This document shows, piece after piece, positions 26,000-40,625 of a stretch of DNA of 64,000 nucleotides. The notes beneath the pieces were generated by a model that worked only from the letters and a program-made list of their open reading frames with translations, was not told where the DNA came from and ran no database searches. The stretch is from Lycocorax pyrrhopterus obiensis (Eukaryota; Chordata; Aves; Passeriformes; Paradisaeidae): assembly GCA_014706295.1 (NCBI GenBank), contig JACSVZ010000015.1, positions 59,207,535 to 59,271,534 of the forward strand, given 5' to 3'. The position numbers were made by a program, and so were the translations under genes. Each line of letters begins with the position of its first letter. Positions within the stretch are counted from its first letter, which is position 1.

Positions 26000-28900
26000 T
26001 AACAGCACAGCACATCTCTCCGAGGTGCTGCACAGCTCTTTGTGTCAGCCCTACAAACCCCTTCCAATTTAACTTCTGACTGCTGACTCCAAGTAACACC
26101 ATTTGCCTGTCCTAATGAAAACATACCCTAACAACCTGCTTCTAATGAGCTCAAATTAAATAGCTGTATTCAGTTGCAAGATGTCCAGAACTCCTCAGAT
26201 CTACCCCAGTGCCTGGCTGATGGACCCAGGTTTCATAAGCCCCAAAGTGGATCACAAGCATCTCCACATCTCTGTATACCAAACTAAGGAATGGTGTTTA
26301 TCCTGCTAAAATCTGTGAGAATTTTGCCATTAAACAGAAGAGTTAAAAGAGCAGGAGAAAGATTTCTAGGCCAAATTTTGATGTTTGTTTCTCTTGACCT
26401 CTCTTGCTGATGGAGCCTGAAATTCCCTTTTTTACAATACAGCAAAATCCGTATTGAACTTCTTTATGAACTCTTAGTTCTCACAAGTTCAGTGAGCTTA
26501 GTTTAAGATTGCCACTGCTTGGGCCAGTTGCAAATCTGCTCCTCACAAGTCCATCCATTATCTGAAACAAATAAAACACAAACTTTCTTTTCTATTTAAA
26601 ACTGTTTGGCTTTTACACATCATAGAGTCACCCCAAGACATCCTGACATAACATTCCTTGAGGGCAACCCTTGCAAATGGCAGTGCTGGGAAAGGGGGTT
26701 GTAAAATCGGTTTCAATAACAGCCTGCACTTGTCCAACAGCATCTTCCTGGTGCTCCTCACCTGTCAATGCCCACATGAAGCTGAGGTCAGTGCTGGCAT
26801 CAAGTCTATTCAAAGTGATTCTTTTATGGAAAAGTACTTAATGGGTGTAAACGAATCACCACCCTCAGGCTATTTAGAGGAATAGGAGCCTATATTCCCT
26901 GGACTCAATCCCTATTAATGGGCTTGTTTATGATTACTGTTTTGTTGGTGTAGTGCTTGACATGGAAAGGACAGAAGAAAAGCAAAGATTTGCATTGTGT
27001 ACTCGAGGCAATATCTAAATTCGTTCTGCTAATTTAGGATGGAGGGATGACATATAAATAAACAATAGCTCATCAGTACAAATTGATGGGGTTTTGTCTG
27101 AGTTTGATTGGCACTGGTAAGATCCTTCCTGAATGCATCCTGCAAAGGTAAAAAGGGTCATGCTGTCATGTAACACTGCTTTGTGACGTTTGAGCACATT
27201 CTGGGTTTGGTTTATTTTTCTGAAATTGCTTTTATTTATTTTTAGACTATGAAATTAATAGTTCTCTACATTCTTTCTCTTTTTGAAAACCTCTCTGAGT
27301 AATAGGATCTCAGGGTCACGGCATGACAGCACCAATCAACTGAAGGAGTGACTATGCCAGCAAAAGCATTGTTGAATCTTATACAGCCAAATGGGAGCTG
27401 CAACCACAAACAACCCTTATCTCAGTGCATTCATGTGCATTGCTTAGCTGGTCCTACAGCTGATCCTCTCCTGCGTACCCATCCCAAGTCCTCAGACTGT
27501 AACAAAGTGCACAGATTGCAGGGACACTGAATTCCCCTTCTCCACCATCTAGCAAACCAAACCTTTAGAAATGTAGCTATGAGGTGAAAGTAAGGAATGC
27601 ATTACATTGCTTATTCCATAACACCTGCAATACAGAAGTTGATTTTTATTCTTTGCCTTCATGACTACTAGTTTCAATGATTGACTATGTCAACATAGAT
27701 GCCAACATCACTTGTGGGTGAACATGCAATATTATCTCTCCACACGTGTTTTAGAAACACCTTCTTCATCCCTTTTTATTTTTGATGTTGACTAAAAGCT
27801 ATGAGTGAATATCTTCTCTTTGGGAGACTTTTCATATCTAGCACTGCTACAGGTGCTGCTGCATGCAAAAGGCAGGGAACTCAATCCTGACTCGAAAGCA
27901 ATGTGGATCACAAAGGAATACAGGTATCACGTTCATGTAGGCTGGGAAAAAAAGTTCTTGACTGATAACATTGGAGAAGGGACAGGGAATGGAGTAATCC
28001 AGGTCCTGTGATGGAAGCTGAAATGGTAAATTTGAAAGCCACAAGCTTTGTGAATTGTGATGAAAAGAGAAACATTAGCATTTTAGACAATGTCCTTAAA
28101 ATACAGACAGATTCTCATAAACCAACATGCATTTCCTGAAAGCATTTTAGTTTTCTGCAGGGAATATTAACTCTATAAGTTTTCTGAAGATAAAGAAAGG
28201 CAGAAAAGCTGGTTAAGAGTTTGTTTCCAAGCAACACGTGATGGAAGGTTCTCTCTGTCAGTTTGCAAATGCCCCCGCCCTTCCTTTCTCCCTGATATCT
28301 GTCCATCTGTATTTGTTATGAGCAATAAAGTAATTCATGCTGGTTATCACATCATGGCAGAAGTTTCACACCCCAGCAGCTGCAAACATAACATGTTCTG
28401 ATTCAGCTTTGCTTCTTGAAAATTTCAACATGCCTTTTTGACTTCTGATATTCTGTCCTCTTCCTTGAAATTGCAAGTCATCTTTCTAAAGCAAGGGCTC
28501 AGTCTTCCTGTTGATATCTATCTTGCTTTCCACAGAATTTAACAATGCTTCCAAAAAACTAGAGATTTCTTTCCTCACAGCACATACAGGAAGGAGCCTC
28601 TTGTGAAAGATGGGGAAGACAAGTCAAGAATAGTCAACCGCTATATGAAAAGTTTGTGCAGAGTGTATAATTAAATCTGTATTACCAGGATTTCTGGACA
28701 GCTCTTGAACCACACAGCACTGCTTTTGCTTTCAGAACTGCTTGTTCTCAAGTGTTTGCTAGCAGATCAGGCTACAGTGCTTGTTATCGGATCCTCAGAA
28801 AGTGCAATATTGCTGCAAATAGTATTTCAGATAGTCCATCCTACACGTCCTCCTTCCTTCTCCCGACAGAGGAAGGTCTGCAGGGACTAAGGACCCTGAA

Positions 28901-31900
28901 GCTTGTATCCAGAATATCTAGAACAGCTTAGAAGACATGCTGGGTATAATACAGCTCTTTCCTGAGGTATACCAACAAATGGGAAAATCAAAAAGGAAAT
29001 CACAAATGTATTTCTGTGCCTGTCTAGGAACAGATGTCAGGATGTACTAACGTCACAAGTAGAAATAGACTGGGATGGCGTCTTTAGCATAATCCTTCAT
29101 TGCAGGTCACTGGGATCTATACCCTCCTGTACTAAATTCCCTCTGATTTGTCTTTACCAGAGATCAAGAACATTTGTACTTGAAAAGAGTCAAAATCACT
29201 TCTTTTCCTTCTTTTTCCAAACAAATGTATGTATTGGAAATTGTTCAAGAATTGCACACAGCCCTAGAGCACAATTTACCAGATTTCACTGAGCTTTGTT
29301 TAAATTACTTCTCTTACAAAGAATCAGCAGCACAGAGGTATCTTTCTCTGACATAATCCCTTCTCTTATCTCACCCCGAAACTTCGGGGGGGGCAAGATA
29401 GAATTGGACAAATATGTCTTTTATTGAATGCCAGCCCTGGCAGCTCCCACGTACAATGAACGAGTGAGTGTTAATGCAGGTGATTTTGAGTGGCATCTTC
29501 TGGCTCTCACTATTCTCTCTGCAGAGCTTAAAACTGTATTTTGGATGAGGTTGGCAAATAGAGGGTGAGGGTTTTAATCTTTTCTTTCTGCTTCAGGTAT
29601 GAAGAGATAAGAAAAGAAATATGTATTAGTCTGCCTGAGACTCTGTTAAAATCTCTGAGTGCCTTTTACTGTGGCAACCCAGTCCTCAGTTTAAAGATTA
29701 CTCTAATGCAATCTCAGTGAGTACAACCCACTTCAACCGAAGGAACAGTAGATTGTATTTACATGTATCTGCACCAGAGAGACTCAGAAATACGCATGTC
29801 ACAAACACACACTAAAACACAACTCTCTCAAAGCTGAGAGAAAGAACAGCAGAAGACCCTCACAAAAAGGGAAACTATCCTCTGTCAAGGATGAAGTGAG
29901 CCTTCATATCTCAAGAGGTACAGTGGCCTTTATAAGACACATGCATAACTTCTCCTAAACCACAAAATCCCTTCACCTTCTGTTGACTAGAGATTGTTAT
30001 TTGTGTGATAAACTGTTAAGTGTTTGATTGCCAGCAATGTATGAGCCCACCTATATGGAAAAGCTGATAGGAAGCTTCACAAGCTGGCTGTGGTCTGTGC
30101 TAGTTAACATGTCCCTCAGGATGAGGTGTATGGAGAATGGACATCATGAGATTGATTTATTCTTGTCAGGACATATCACGTATATGGACTTCCTCTGTCA
30201 GAGTTCTTAAGTGTTCTTACAGTTATTTAAAACAGAAATAACCACAAAAGGAAGGTGCCAGCTATGCACTGCTGGCGTTTCAGTCTGCCTTCCTCCATAA
30301 GAAATCCCACAATTTCAGAGTCAAGTGAATAGTTCATCAAGGCAGGAATGAAGTCATGTCTTCTGCAAAGGCTGACAGCTTTAGAGGTTTATGCTGGCAA
30401 ATAGCAAACCCCACATGAAACTGCAATTTCTTATCTCTGGTGAACTGTCATAAAGCACCAGAGAAAAGGGGGTGTCCCAGACCAGATCACATACTGGTGT
30501 TACTGTCTGAAAGCAATTCCTCCACTATTTGGGGAAAATTACAGGGCCTGAGAAATTCTGCAGTGGCTGAAAGCACTATTTTATCCTTGCCTTTTGCTCA
30601 TATAGGGCAGAGAAGAGGCAAAAAAGAAACCCTAGACAATAAGGGAGGGACTTAAGGAGGCACTATAGAAGGAAGGAAACAAGGCTTGTCTAAGTACAGG
30701 GCAGAAAAGGGTGAAAAAAAGTGTCTCATGAGGGTGAAAAGATGGATTTGTCTTCAAGAGACTTTATGATACAGATATTAGAGAGTTCAATGCATAAAGG
30801 GGACATTTGTACAGCAGGAATTCAACACATCTGAAGCAGTTCTACTGTAGAAGGCAGAAGACTCATGTCCTGGAAGAAAGATGTCTGTGAATACCGTCCC
30901 ACAGAAAGGTCCGGCCTTTTGCTTCAATTCTACTTTCCCTTAAGCTCAAAAAGAAACTTCGGCCAGAGAAGAAAAATGATATTTTTAATATCTGTTGTGT
31001 TGTTACTCAGCTCTGAGTGACAGCAGGCTAGGAAAAAAAGAAAAGCTTTGCCCTTAGAATCCCTAATCTAGTGGGCCAGAGTAGCTGAGCCTATGCCAAA
31101 GCATAATTCAACTTTACTCTGCTCTACTCTGTCATACCCTATTCTATCCTACCCTACTCCACACCATTCCCTCTCCTTCTCTGGTTCTGGTGAGGAGATT
31201 TTCTCTGAAAGTACCCGAAGCTGATCATTTATTTCTTCAGTGATGTTCAAGAGCTGATCTTAGTGTCTCTCTCTCTCCAGATTTACTATCCGTGCTTTTA
31301 GCACTGCAATATATGATCATCTAGGAATATTTCCAAGCTTTGGTCCCAGCAGAGTACACTTGCAATTTGCCCAGTCAACCCTTTCATCCCCTTTTTCCCC
31401 TCTCTCCTCAGAAACAGGGAAGGAAGTCTGAGGCACCTGCAATTTTGGCCACTTTTCTTCATATTCATAACTTTAATCCTTCCTGCTCCTGCTAGGTGAG
31501 GCCACACAAAGCAAACATTTCTCAGTTGTGACCAAGCTAAGAGGCTTTTCGTTACACAGCTTCCATGGATTATGCAGGTGTTGAAAAAACTGAGGCATTT
31601 GAAATAAAATGGCTTCTGCTCAATTTCAGTGAGGACTTTGGGACTTTATGACATCAAAGCTGTGCCTTTTTCATTTTTCTTCCTTCCTGGACTTTTGAAG
31701 AACTCAGATAGCACACACTTCTTTATGCTGGTCATCTCTTATTGTAAGTGACCTCTACCTGGAGCCACCAGAGCACAAGTACGATCTTGATCGGGACGAA
31801 GGACAACACAGTCCCTCAGCATCACATTAACCTGACCAGAGGGATCCTTCCTGGAGGATGTGAGGCACCACCTCCCTGCTCCCACTACCTCCACCCCTGG

Positions 31901-34660
31901 TGGTAGTGGGAGAGGCCAGGTAGAAAGCCCAGCTTTCTAAATGGAAGTTTCCCTGCATTCTCCAATGGTCTGGAAGAAATCTGTGATGGGCTCTGGGTTC
32001 AGGTGAAAGGTGACTCCCTTCACTGTAAAGTGCTTTCGGTGCTGGTGAGAAGTGCTGCTCTGACACCACTAAGACTGAATACTCCATTTATCCCCCTCAC
32101 AAGGTACAGTGCACAGGAGGCAACGCAGAGCAGGGCACCAGGGCCAGCTTCACCACACAACCCTGCTGCCAGGCTGCCACAGGCACCTAGAGACCCCTCA
32201 GGGGCATGGAACTGAGCATCAGTGAAGAGCCCAGTGTGCTCTGCTTTCCCTGAAATCGGTGGGAGGGTTGGGCACTCCAAAAGCTTTCCTCTGAAAATCA
32301 GACTTCCTCCTCTCTCCCAGGGGGGCCACAGAGGCCAGTTCACCACTTTTTCTTCATAGGCATTCAGATAATAATGACATACAGTAACAGTTGTATGAAA
32401 ATAATCTGGATAAAGAAAGCAGTATAACCTATTCTATATATTAGTTACTTTATTATTCAGTTTACAGAATTGCCCTTCTACTGCAAGCAGACTCTGCCCT
32501 GTTACAATCTGCTTTTTATATGCTGGTCATCATCACAGTATCTACATATCCACACTAAACACGTGGAATTTTATTAAGATTTAATCTTCAGTTAGTATCT
32601 CTTGAACTACTTCTTGCAAAGGAGGATAAGGCTCATCAGGGCCAGAAAGAAGCAGAAGAAAAAACAGAATCACTTTTTTTATTTCCTTTTTCTTTCAATG
32701 AGGAAAGAAGAGTGGACAAAAACAGATGGATAATTGACAAGAGTGATGAGAAAAATTAAAGAAAAGCTTGCATTAAAGATGAGAAATGGAGTGTGACAGG
32801 ATGCAAAAAACATAGTTTATGTAAACTCCAGTATCAGATAGTGTTAAGTGTCTCTTGTAAAAAGTAGATTTACCCTAAGCTTCTCCCAAAGATAAATGAA
32901 GTTGGAGATGTGCAGCAATGGAGCACAGAAGGAGCAGGAGGGGTAATACAGAAAAAGAGAAATTTGGTAACAGCTCCTTTATCTTCTTCACCCTGCATTT
33001 GACTTCCCTCCTCTGCTGCCTATCCCAGCACCAAAGCCTTGCTCACAATCAGGAGCAACTAAAACATTATGCTAAAATTCTTCCTTTTCATCCCCTGCCC
33101 CAACCACTGCACGAGCCTGAGCATAATCTCAGCACAAAGCATTCAGAGCAGCACATTTGATAAATGGCTGGCATGAAAAAGGCTAGAGGTGGAGGGATGG
33201 TATCTCTGTTTTATCAGTGCCCCAGCACTCTGCTCAAACATACTCATTCCACAGATCCCAGCATTAAACATTTTCTTTCAGGAACTCTGAAAGACGTATT
33301 CTTGTTTTTAAAAAGACTGTTCAATGCAAGTGAGGCTGGGCTGAGGTGTAGGAAGAAAGGAAGGAGGACAGAGGAGAAGGAGGGAAGAAGTAGAGAAAGA
33401 CATTTAGAGCTGTGAGAAAACACTATCCCTTATAGAGAAATTTTGATTTTGAAGTTTACTCTTCTATTAACATTTAAATTGAAAGGCGTTTCTTCCAAGC
33501 TCCACATAGGAAACCAGAAAATCTGCATTTAAATAGATACCATTTAAATGTGGGGAAAAATATATATCAGCATTGAATGCTTTCCCATTTGTCTGAAAAG
33601 AACTTCTCTTATAGATGATTATTAATTTTTTTCTTTTTTCTTTGTGTGTGCTAAAAACAGAAATTGGAAGTGCATTAAAATTCTGCTTGGCACAAGGAAG
33701 AGGTGGGGGATGGTTGCTTAATTGACCCAACCCCTGATTCTGAGCTCAGATTTTCTCCAGGAGGGCTGCTGGAGCCTGCAGGAGGCAGTCCAGCCTGCTA
33801 CCAGGGTCAGGGCCAAGAGGGACCTCTCCTGCCTGGCCCTGGAGACATGGCACCCGTGACCACGGGGCTCCAGCTCCCACTGCAATGCCCATCTCACCAG
33901 GGATGCCACCAGGTCCCCCATTCCCAGCTGGAGAATCAGACTTTCTGCAGTTTTGTTAGACACCTCTGTGGCTTCAGGATACCATCTAGAAAAGAGGGAC
34001 CTGCACCTCCTTAAAAACCACCTAAGCACAGCTCTTATGTGTGGTGTGGGACACGGTTCCATCTGTCATAGTAGGAGAGCTCACAACTGAGGAGTCTGGG
34101 GTTTTGGGAGGCTGCACTCAGAGGGTTTGGAAAGAAGTCCTGAGGCAAAGGAAAATGTCCACAACTTGATCCATACTTCACACATCATGCTCTCATTGTG
34201 TCAATGGGAAGGAGGGTTGGTGTCCCAGAGGCTCAGCTATGGACTCTGGTGACCTTCACCTTTAGGGCACTGGTCTGAACCTGGGTCAGGCTGGTGGTGG
34301 CTGTGAGCTACAGTCCAAAAGCAGGGCAGTGGTTCCTGTGAAACAGCTGCTCCATACAAACCCAAAGGACAAGTACCTGTACTGTGCTTTGGCTCTTTTT
34401 AGAGAGCAACAGCATAACACAGATTTAAATTTTTGGTAGGGTCTGGGCACTTCTCCACTTCCTCCTCATGTCTTTCTAGTGCATGGCTCCAGGGCTTCCA
34501 CCTGGATACTGGGGTGACTTTAAAAAAACAAGGTGGGAAAGCCAGAAGAAAAAAACATGAGGCATGAGAAGGGTAGTTCAGTGATCTAGGTACTAACAGA
34601 GAGTCTGTAAAGATGCAGATACTACTCTTTGCTGTCTCACAGACTTGCATGTCAAGAAAG
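26000..34660. other. intronic stretch with no recognised element
   Basis: I found no exon, RNA gene or named interspersed repeat here. A degenerate TACTC/TACCC-type tandem run lies at about 31113-31163, a purine-rich run at about 33335-33400 and an eight-base G run near 29386. Confidence 0.6.
31113..31163. repeat. degenerate pentamer-like tandem run
   Basis: Repeated TACTCTGC, TACTCTG, ATACCCTAT and TACCCTACTCC units form a decayed short tandem repeat of period about 5 or 10. Confidence 0.55.
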
Positions 34661-34667
34661 CCAGGCT

Positions 34668-34770
34668 TTCTGTGCCTCAGTTCTCATAAACTGGAAAAAT
34701 CTCACCTCACTAGGTCGTTTTGAAGATCAATACATTAAAGACTGCGAGCCAGGTTCTCTACAGTGATAGC
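34668..34770 (+). mobile_element. MIR-type SINE 3' fragment
   Basis: CTTTCTGTGCCTCAGTTCTC, a CACCTCACTAGGTCGTTTTG block and GAAGATCAATACATTAAAGA, then a GAGCCAGGTTCTCTACAGTG end follow the second half of MIR in its reptile/bird form (CTCAGTTTC ... CTCACAGGGTTGTTGTGAGG ... ATTAAT ... GCTCAGATACT). Confidence 0.7.
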
Positions 34771-37700
34771 CCCAGAAACCATAAAAAAGCCTTGGACAGA
34801 TAAAAACTGCAATATGGGAATTTTTTCGGTGGTGATTTGGAATCCATTCTGATTAAATCCAAAAAAGCAGAGAGATGTAAATAAACAAAACAATACTTCT
34901 CACCTAAACACAGGCACTTATAAACTTGGGGAGAACAACTGGAAATCATGTTTTTGGGCCAAGCTGGTACCGTGGAACCAAGAACCCACAATCTCCTACT
35001 TTAACACTGGGTTTTCATCAGACCCAATTTTTGCAGCATGATCTCGTCACTGTGTTGGTGAAGATGAACGTCTGTTGTCACTCAACACTCAAATGAATTT
35101 GTCCAGCTTGCTCCCATTGCCTCTCCACCTCCCTCTCCCAGCTTGCTGGAATCTCACAAAGAACAGCCTCATTCTTCATGGGGTCTCCAGCTGACTTTTC
35201 TCCTATGCAGATGGCAACTACTTTCTGAAAATACATATCTGACTAGAAGAAATGTTTAGTAGAAAAAGCAGGTGCCTGGATAATGGATTCCCATTTGTCC
35301 TTCCCTGCCCCTCTCCAAAACCCAATCATTTCCATGTTAATAAGCTCGCTGACTGTTATGTGGCACTAGCCTTACATAATCGATGCCAGTGACATTTTGA
35401 CAGTTCTACATATGGGTCTGCCAAAAGCAGAAGGAAAATAAATTTGTAATTTGGTAAAAAGCTGGGTGAGCAGCCAAAGCAGCTTGGGGGAAGGAGAAGA
35501 AAACTGCCAAAGAGCCAAACAAAAGCCCACTGCACAGATGTTACACACAGCAAAAAGGAAAAGCACATCCACAGTTGGAGTACCCCTGCAAATATGTGCT
35601 TGAAAAAAGCCTTAGGCACCTACTAAGCCCAGACTGGCTTGAGATGCCTCCCAATAAATTTTCCTCACGTGGCAAATTTAGAAGTCTTTCCTAGAAGAAG
35701 GGAAATGGGACATGACCTTTAATCTGTACAAACTATCTGGTTAACATCAGATATCACAGGATTCAGTGGTTGCTCTAACAAGGAATCTTTAATATTTCTG
35801 CCAATGTGATCAGCTGTAGGGAAACAACTATTTTCTAATACTGTTTTGTGGGGTATCTTCACATTTACTTTTCAAAGTATCATTGCACAAAACATCACTG
35901 ACTGTTCGACAGGTCGACTCAGCTACTTGGTGCCTGTATCACACCCCATCTTCTTCAAATTACTTATATTGAATCTCATAATATTTGGCTAAAAACTAAC
36001 TTCCAGAAAGAGGTCAAATCATCACGTGACAACATGAAGAAAAGAAGAATGTTGCACTTAGCAGTTTGCTCAGGTGGTTAATTAACCCCCAGTCTGGAGA
36101 GGCAATCTGTTCTTTCAGTTGAATAGGTCCAGTTTCTGCTGCCAAGCAGTTACTGATAGGTAGCAAGGTAAGTGGTGATGTGATCAGTCCCCTTCCTTCT
36201 GATTCCCATTTCAGCAACACTGAAATAACTTTTTTTTTCCCTGAAATTAGAGGACTATGGCTTTTACGATGCTGTACTGATGCCTTGGTGGAAAATGTGA
36301 AGGTGTGTTTGCTGCATGTGTATACGTAAATAGTCACATGTTGTAATGGTATAACTGCTGTAATGGCTAACCAGAGATGCAAAATTACTACTAAAAGATA
36401 ACGGCTTATTGAATTTTCTTTAGGACAGTGTGGATCTTCTTGGAAGACCAGCCAAAGAGGCATCCAAGGATCTGGATAAGCATAGCCCAGCTTGCAACTC
36501 AGAGGCAACAGAACATACTCTTCCCATATTCAGAAACATAGAGACAAATGTGGAGCCCAAAGGAGCTCTAATAAACCCTAAAATACTCCCTAAGCAAGAG
36601 GAGGGGGAGCCACTGGTCAGCAGCTGCTGGTGGAGGCAGGCTGACACTGAAAGCACAACTTCAGAAAGCTGGGTCTTTGCACAGACTGAGGACAGTAAGC
36701 CTGATGAAAATGTCAGATGTACTCTTTTCAGAACATTTACCCTGAAGCATTTTTGTGTTGAAGAAATAACTGTAGGGCGGCTGCTGGACCACTGTATTAA
36801 CCATGCTCACGGGGAGTGTGAACTCTAAGACCTTTTCAAAGTCATGTCACTTGATAGGCAGGGGACTGTGGCCAAGGCTGGGCCACACGTGGGTGTTTGA
36901 TGCGACTGCAGGACACAGGTGACTGCTTCCAGCCTGACATTTGTAAGGGGTTACACTTGATCGAATTGGGAGGATGATGGAGGTCAGAAGTGCAGAGTGT
37001 CCAGCAGTTGTGACAGAGAGCACACTGGATTTCACTATGGTGAGCTTGATTTGAAGCCATTTACCTGTCAGACTTCAGGAAACATCATGGAGCTGCTTCC
37101 AAAGTCAGTATACACAGCTCTGACTGATTCTGGCAACACATTCCTTCATCTAAAATAGCTGGTAGGATCCAGCTTGGCATGTGAGACTATCTGACCTCAT
37201 CAAATTTTAAAAAAGTGAGAACTTAGTCATTATTTGGCCACAGCCCTGCAAGCAAGTAGGGTTTCCACACCTGGCATGGGACGGAATGAGCCCCTACCTT
37301 GTTCTAGCAATGCTGCTGACACAGAATAGCCTGTAGGTGTTTAGCCAAAGCTTTCTCCTAAAGTCAGCTCGTTTTCAGTTTTGCAGAGAGCCTCCCTATC
37401 CCAGCACCCACTTCCCACTCCCCAGAGCACTTCATTTCCTTCCCTGGCTTCCCGAGCCCTAACGAGCTGTGCTGCTATTCATGTTTTTTCAGGAAAGACC
37501 TGTCCTTGCACAGGCTTCCCTGATGGCAGCAGCAGTGGAAGCACTGGTTAGTGGCAGATTTTTCTTCAGCTCATATCAGCAGTCCTGCTGCTGCTATGAT
37601 TTCACAAGCCTACACCAAACTGGGGCAACTGTGGGAGATTTTCTGAGAAATGACCACATGCTAATGGAAATTGTCCAGTCTAAATAGCCTCCATGCACTG

Positions 37701-40384
37701 ACTGACAGGGCAGGAGATTGAAAAATCTTGGAGCTGTATGTGGTCTCACAGGACCTGTTACCTTTTCATGGAAATGACCCCTTGATCTTTGCTAGGGAGA
37801 ACAGTGAGCGCTGCTAATGCAGCAGTCCTGCGGGCAGCACTCGGACTCAGTCTGACAGAGCGGTGTGAGGCCATGAGAGGTGGCTTGAGATCTCTGAAGG
37901 GACTGATATTTGCATGGCAAGCAGGATGGAAGAGCCCAAATTCCTGAGGATACTAGTATATATTCTAGCAAATTATCTAAGATCACCTAAGGCCAACAAA
38001 CAATTCCTCCACAACACCACCAACAGACCCTGGTGGTGTTCCTTCATACCGTGTATTTTTCAACTATCATCCCAAATGGTGGATTATCGGTGTTGCCATA
38101 TACTCAACACCCCTGAAGCCAAAGTCCCTGTGCACCTCTGTCTCTGAAGTCTGCAGAATGCACAGCAACGTGAGGACAAATCTGACCATCCCCCACCTAC
38201 CTCATCAATCAGCCAGGAGCAGGGCTGATTATGTGTTTGGAGACAGGCAAGAAGAGAGACGGGGAAAGCGGTGACAGTTATAAATGTTTTGCCACCTGAA
38301 TGTGACATTAATATATGTATGCAGTGTGTTCACAACGTTAGGTATTTGTGCACAACCCTAATAAATACCATGTTTGACAGCAGTTTCACAAAAGCACTCA
38401 ATGAGCTAGAAGAACATGCCATGAGACACAGTTTCTAGCTTTACTGTGAAAAAAAGAAATATCCCTGTATTAGTCAGATCCTTGACTTGGTGGAAATCTA
38501 GAGCAATTCCAATGAGCTCCATATAAAGCTTAATTACTCAAAACCGTATTGAAATGACCAGGTAAATAAGTGATAAAACCTGCTCCATAAGACACATGTC
38601 ATTTCTACGCCCCAGAAGAGAGCCTTAGTAAGCTTCTGAGTTAGAAAGATCAATGTAGGATGCATGGTATTGCAACATCTCCATCTTGGGAACTCTTTTT
38701 TATGGGGGAAGGCACAGTCATCCTGTGTCTTTCCCCGGGTGATGATCCGGTGGCTGCACTCCAGAGTCAGAAAGTTCATCATACTACATGACTTGCCTCA
38801 TGAGTTCACCTTAAAGGTCAAGTCTGTGACACTGATGTAGATCAGAGATGTTTTTAGCACAAGTTGGAAGCTGACTGGCAAGCTACCCTGGCATTTTCCT
38901 CATACTGCCCAGGTGCTGTGATGCTGCATGTGGACACATCCACACATGTAGGCCTGACTCGGTGCTGTCCTCCCTGAGGGACAGCCTCACATTTCCTTGT
39001 CAGCAGAGCACCTAAAAGCAGTGAAACAACAACTACTCTGTGTAGTTATCTGCTTGATTCTGCTTTTCTATTGTTTTTGATATGTTACAAAAGAGGGGAA
39101 GTTAAGTATCACTTAAAAATGCTGATATACTCCACATAAAAATCCAAAAGGTATCATATGGGCATTTTCTTACAATAAAGCTTCTGACTTTTCATTTCAA
39201 ACAGCCTTTTTTAAAATTGCACTTACATTTAAAAGAAAAAGGATTCAAAAGCGTTAAGACAATCAAAGCACCTCAATTCAGCCAAGACTCTATTGGCTGC
39301 TCCAAAATAAACTGTTGTTCATTTTGCTGAAGAACTTTTAAAAGCCACCTGCAGCCTTCCCACCATGCTATTTTATTCACTTTGCCTTTCCAGCCAGAAA
39401 TTCCTTTTATTTCAACAGCTCTGTCCATCAGTGCAGCACCTGAGCAATGGCAGAGGGCTAATAATATCCCTGGCAAGAATGAGAAGGCTAAACTGGGAAG
39501 CCAAGCTTTGACAGCAGTGGTAAAACCAGAATTGATTCTCAAATATTTTGTTTCTGAGATGACATATGGTTCCATTTTTGTGCCTACACAAGTGACTCAA
39601 TTGATTTGGGATCTGAAATCCTTGTAGCACATTTTCTCACTTTTAAGAAGCATCTTAGTTCATCTGTATTGGCTGGTTTGCTCACTTCCTAATGGGTCTC
39701 CTTAGATCTGATAAAGCATTTGAACATGATGGGTACATATGTGAAAGAGGGGGAACAAATGGAGGGAAGGGCCCCCTGTGCATTGCTAACAGTCACACAT
39801 TTCCAAAAAGCTGTGGTTAGGAGATCCCTAATTCACTTAACCTCTTTGATCTCATCGTGCAGTATGAGATGCTGAAAGGGAAAGAAAAGATTGCAGGCAG
39901 CTCTGCTACGTTTGCACATCAAAACACACGCCTCAACCCAGTACAGAGCAGCAGACAGATATAGTAAACACACTTGTGAGAGATGGAAAAACAGCTTTTG
40001 ATTGGGAAAGAAGAGCTTTCTTCCTGGTTGTGTAGTGCTCTTGTATGTGCAATAAGAAAAAAACCCGAGAAAACTCAAAGTGCTTCAGGAAGCTATGCAC
40101 ACTGGGGCCAGGACTCACTTCTACTGCACTCCACCGGGCTACAAGCAGGATTTATCTCCCTCTTTCCCTTAGTAATTAGCAGCACAGCACAAGGCAGACA
40201 GTTGTGCCTCAGACAACAACATGCACGTTAAAAGAGCCTATTCTGCCAAATGCTCAGGCACCAAAAGGTGAGATGCATTTTATCAGGGTCCAGAACCCCA
40301 TTCCCTTTTCCTTTAACTGAGACCTGTCTATCTAGAAAGCCAAGACACAAGCCCAATGCATGCCGATACCTGTATTTTAAGAAA

Positions 40385-40625
40385 ATATATCACCCTTCCC
40401 TCTACAGCTGCCAACCTGCCCCCTCCAGCCATCTCCCCACCTTCCCTTCTAGCTGTCTCTCTATCCCCATCTCTGGTGCAAATCCCTCCTTTTCTCAACC
40501 TGCTCTTCTCTGCTTGTCTTCGTTTTGCATTATCTTTCGCTTCTCCTTTCTTAACATACACCTCCCTTTCCTTCCTAACATCCCTCTATAATTTCCTCCC
40601 ATCTCCTTTCTCTCTCTCACTAGGC
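40385..40625 (+). repeat. pyrimidine-rich tract
   Basis: About 240 nt of CCTTCC, CTCTCC and TCTCTC words form a strong C+T bias on the plus strand. On the transcribed minus strand it is a polypurine run that could form triplex DNA. Confidence 0.6.

Noticed and set aside
33703..34014. Open frames on both strands in a GC-richer patch
   Set aside because: No recognisable domain. The GC-rich composition lowers stop frequency on both strands at once.
36430..36828. 132-codon plus-strand open frame, Glu/Lys/Thr rich
   Set aside because: It looks somewhat protein-like, but no family is recognised. An overlapping minus-strand frame (36014-36508) is also open, and there is no splice or promoter evidence.
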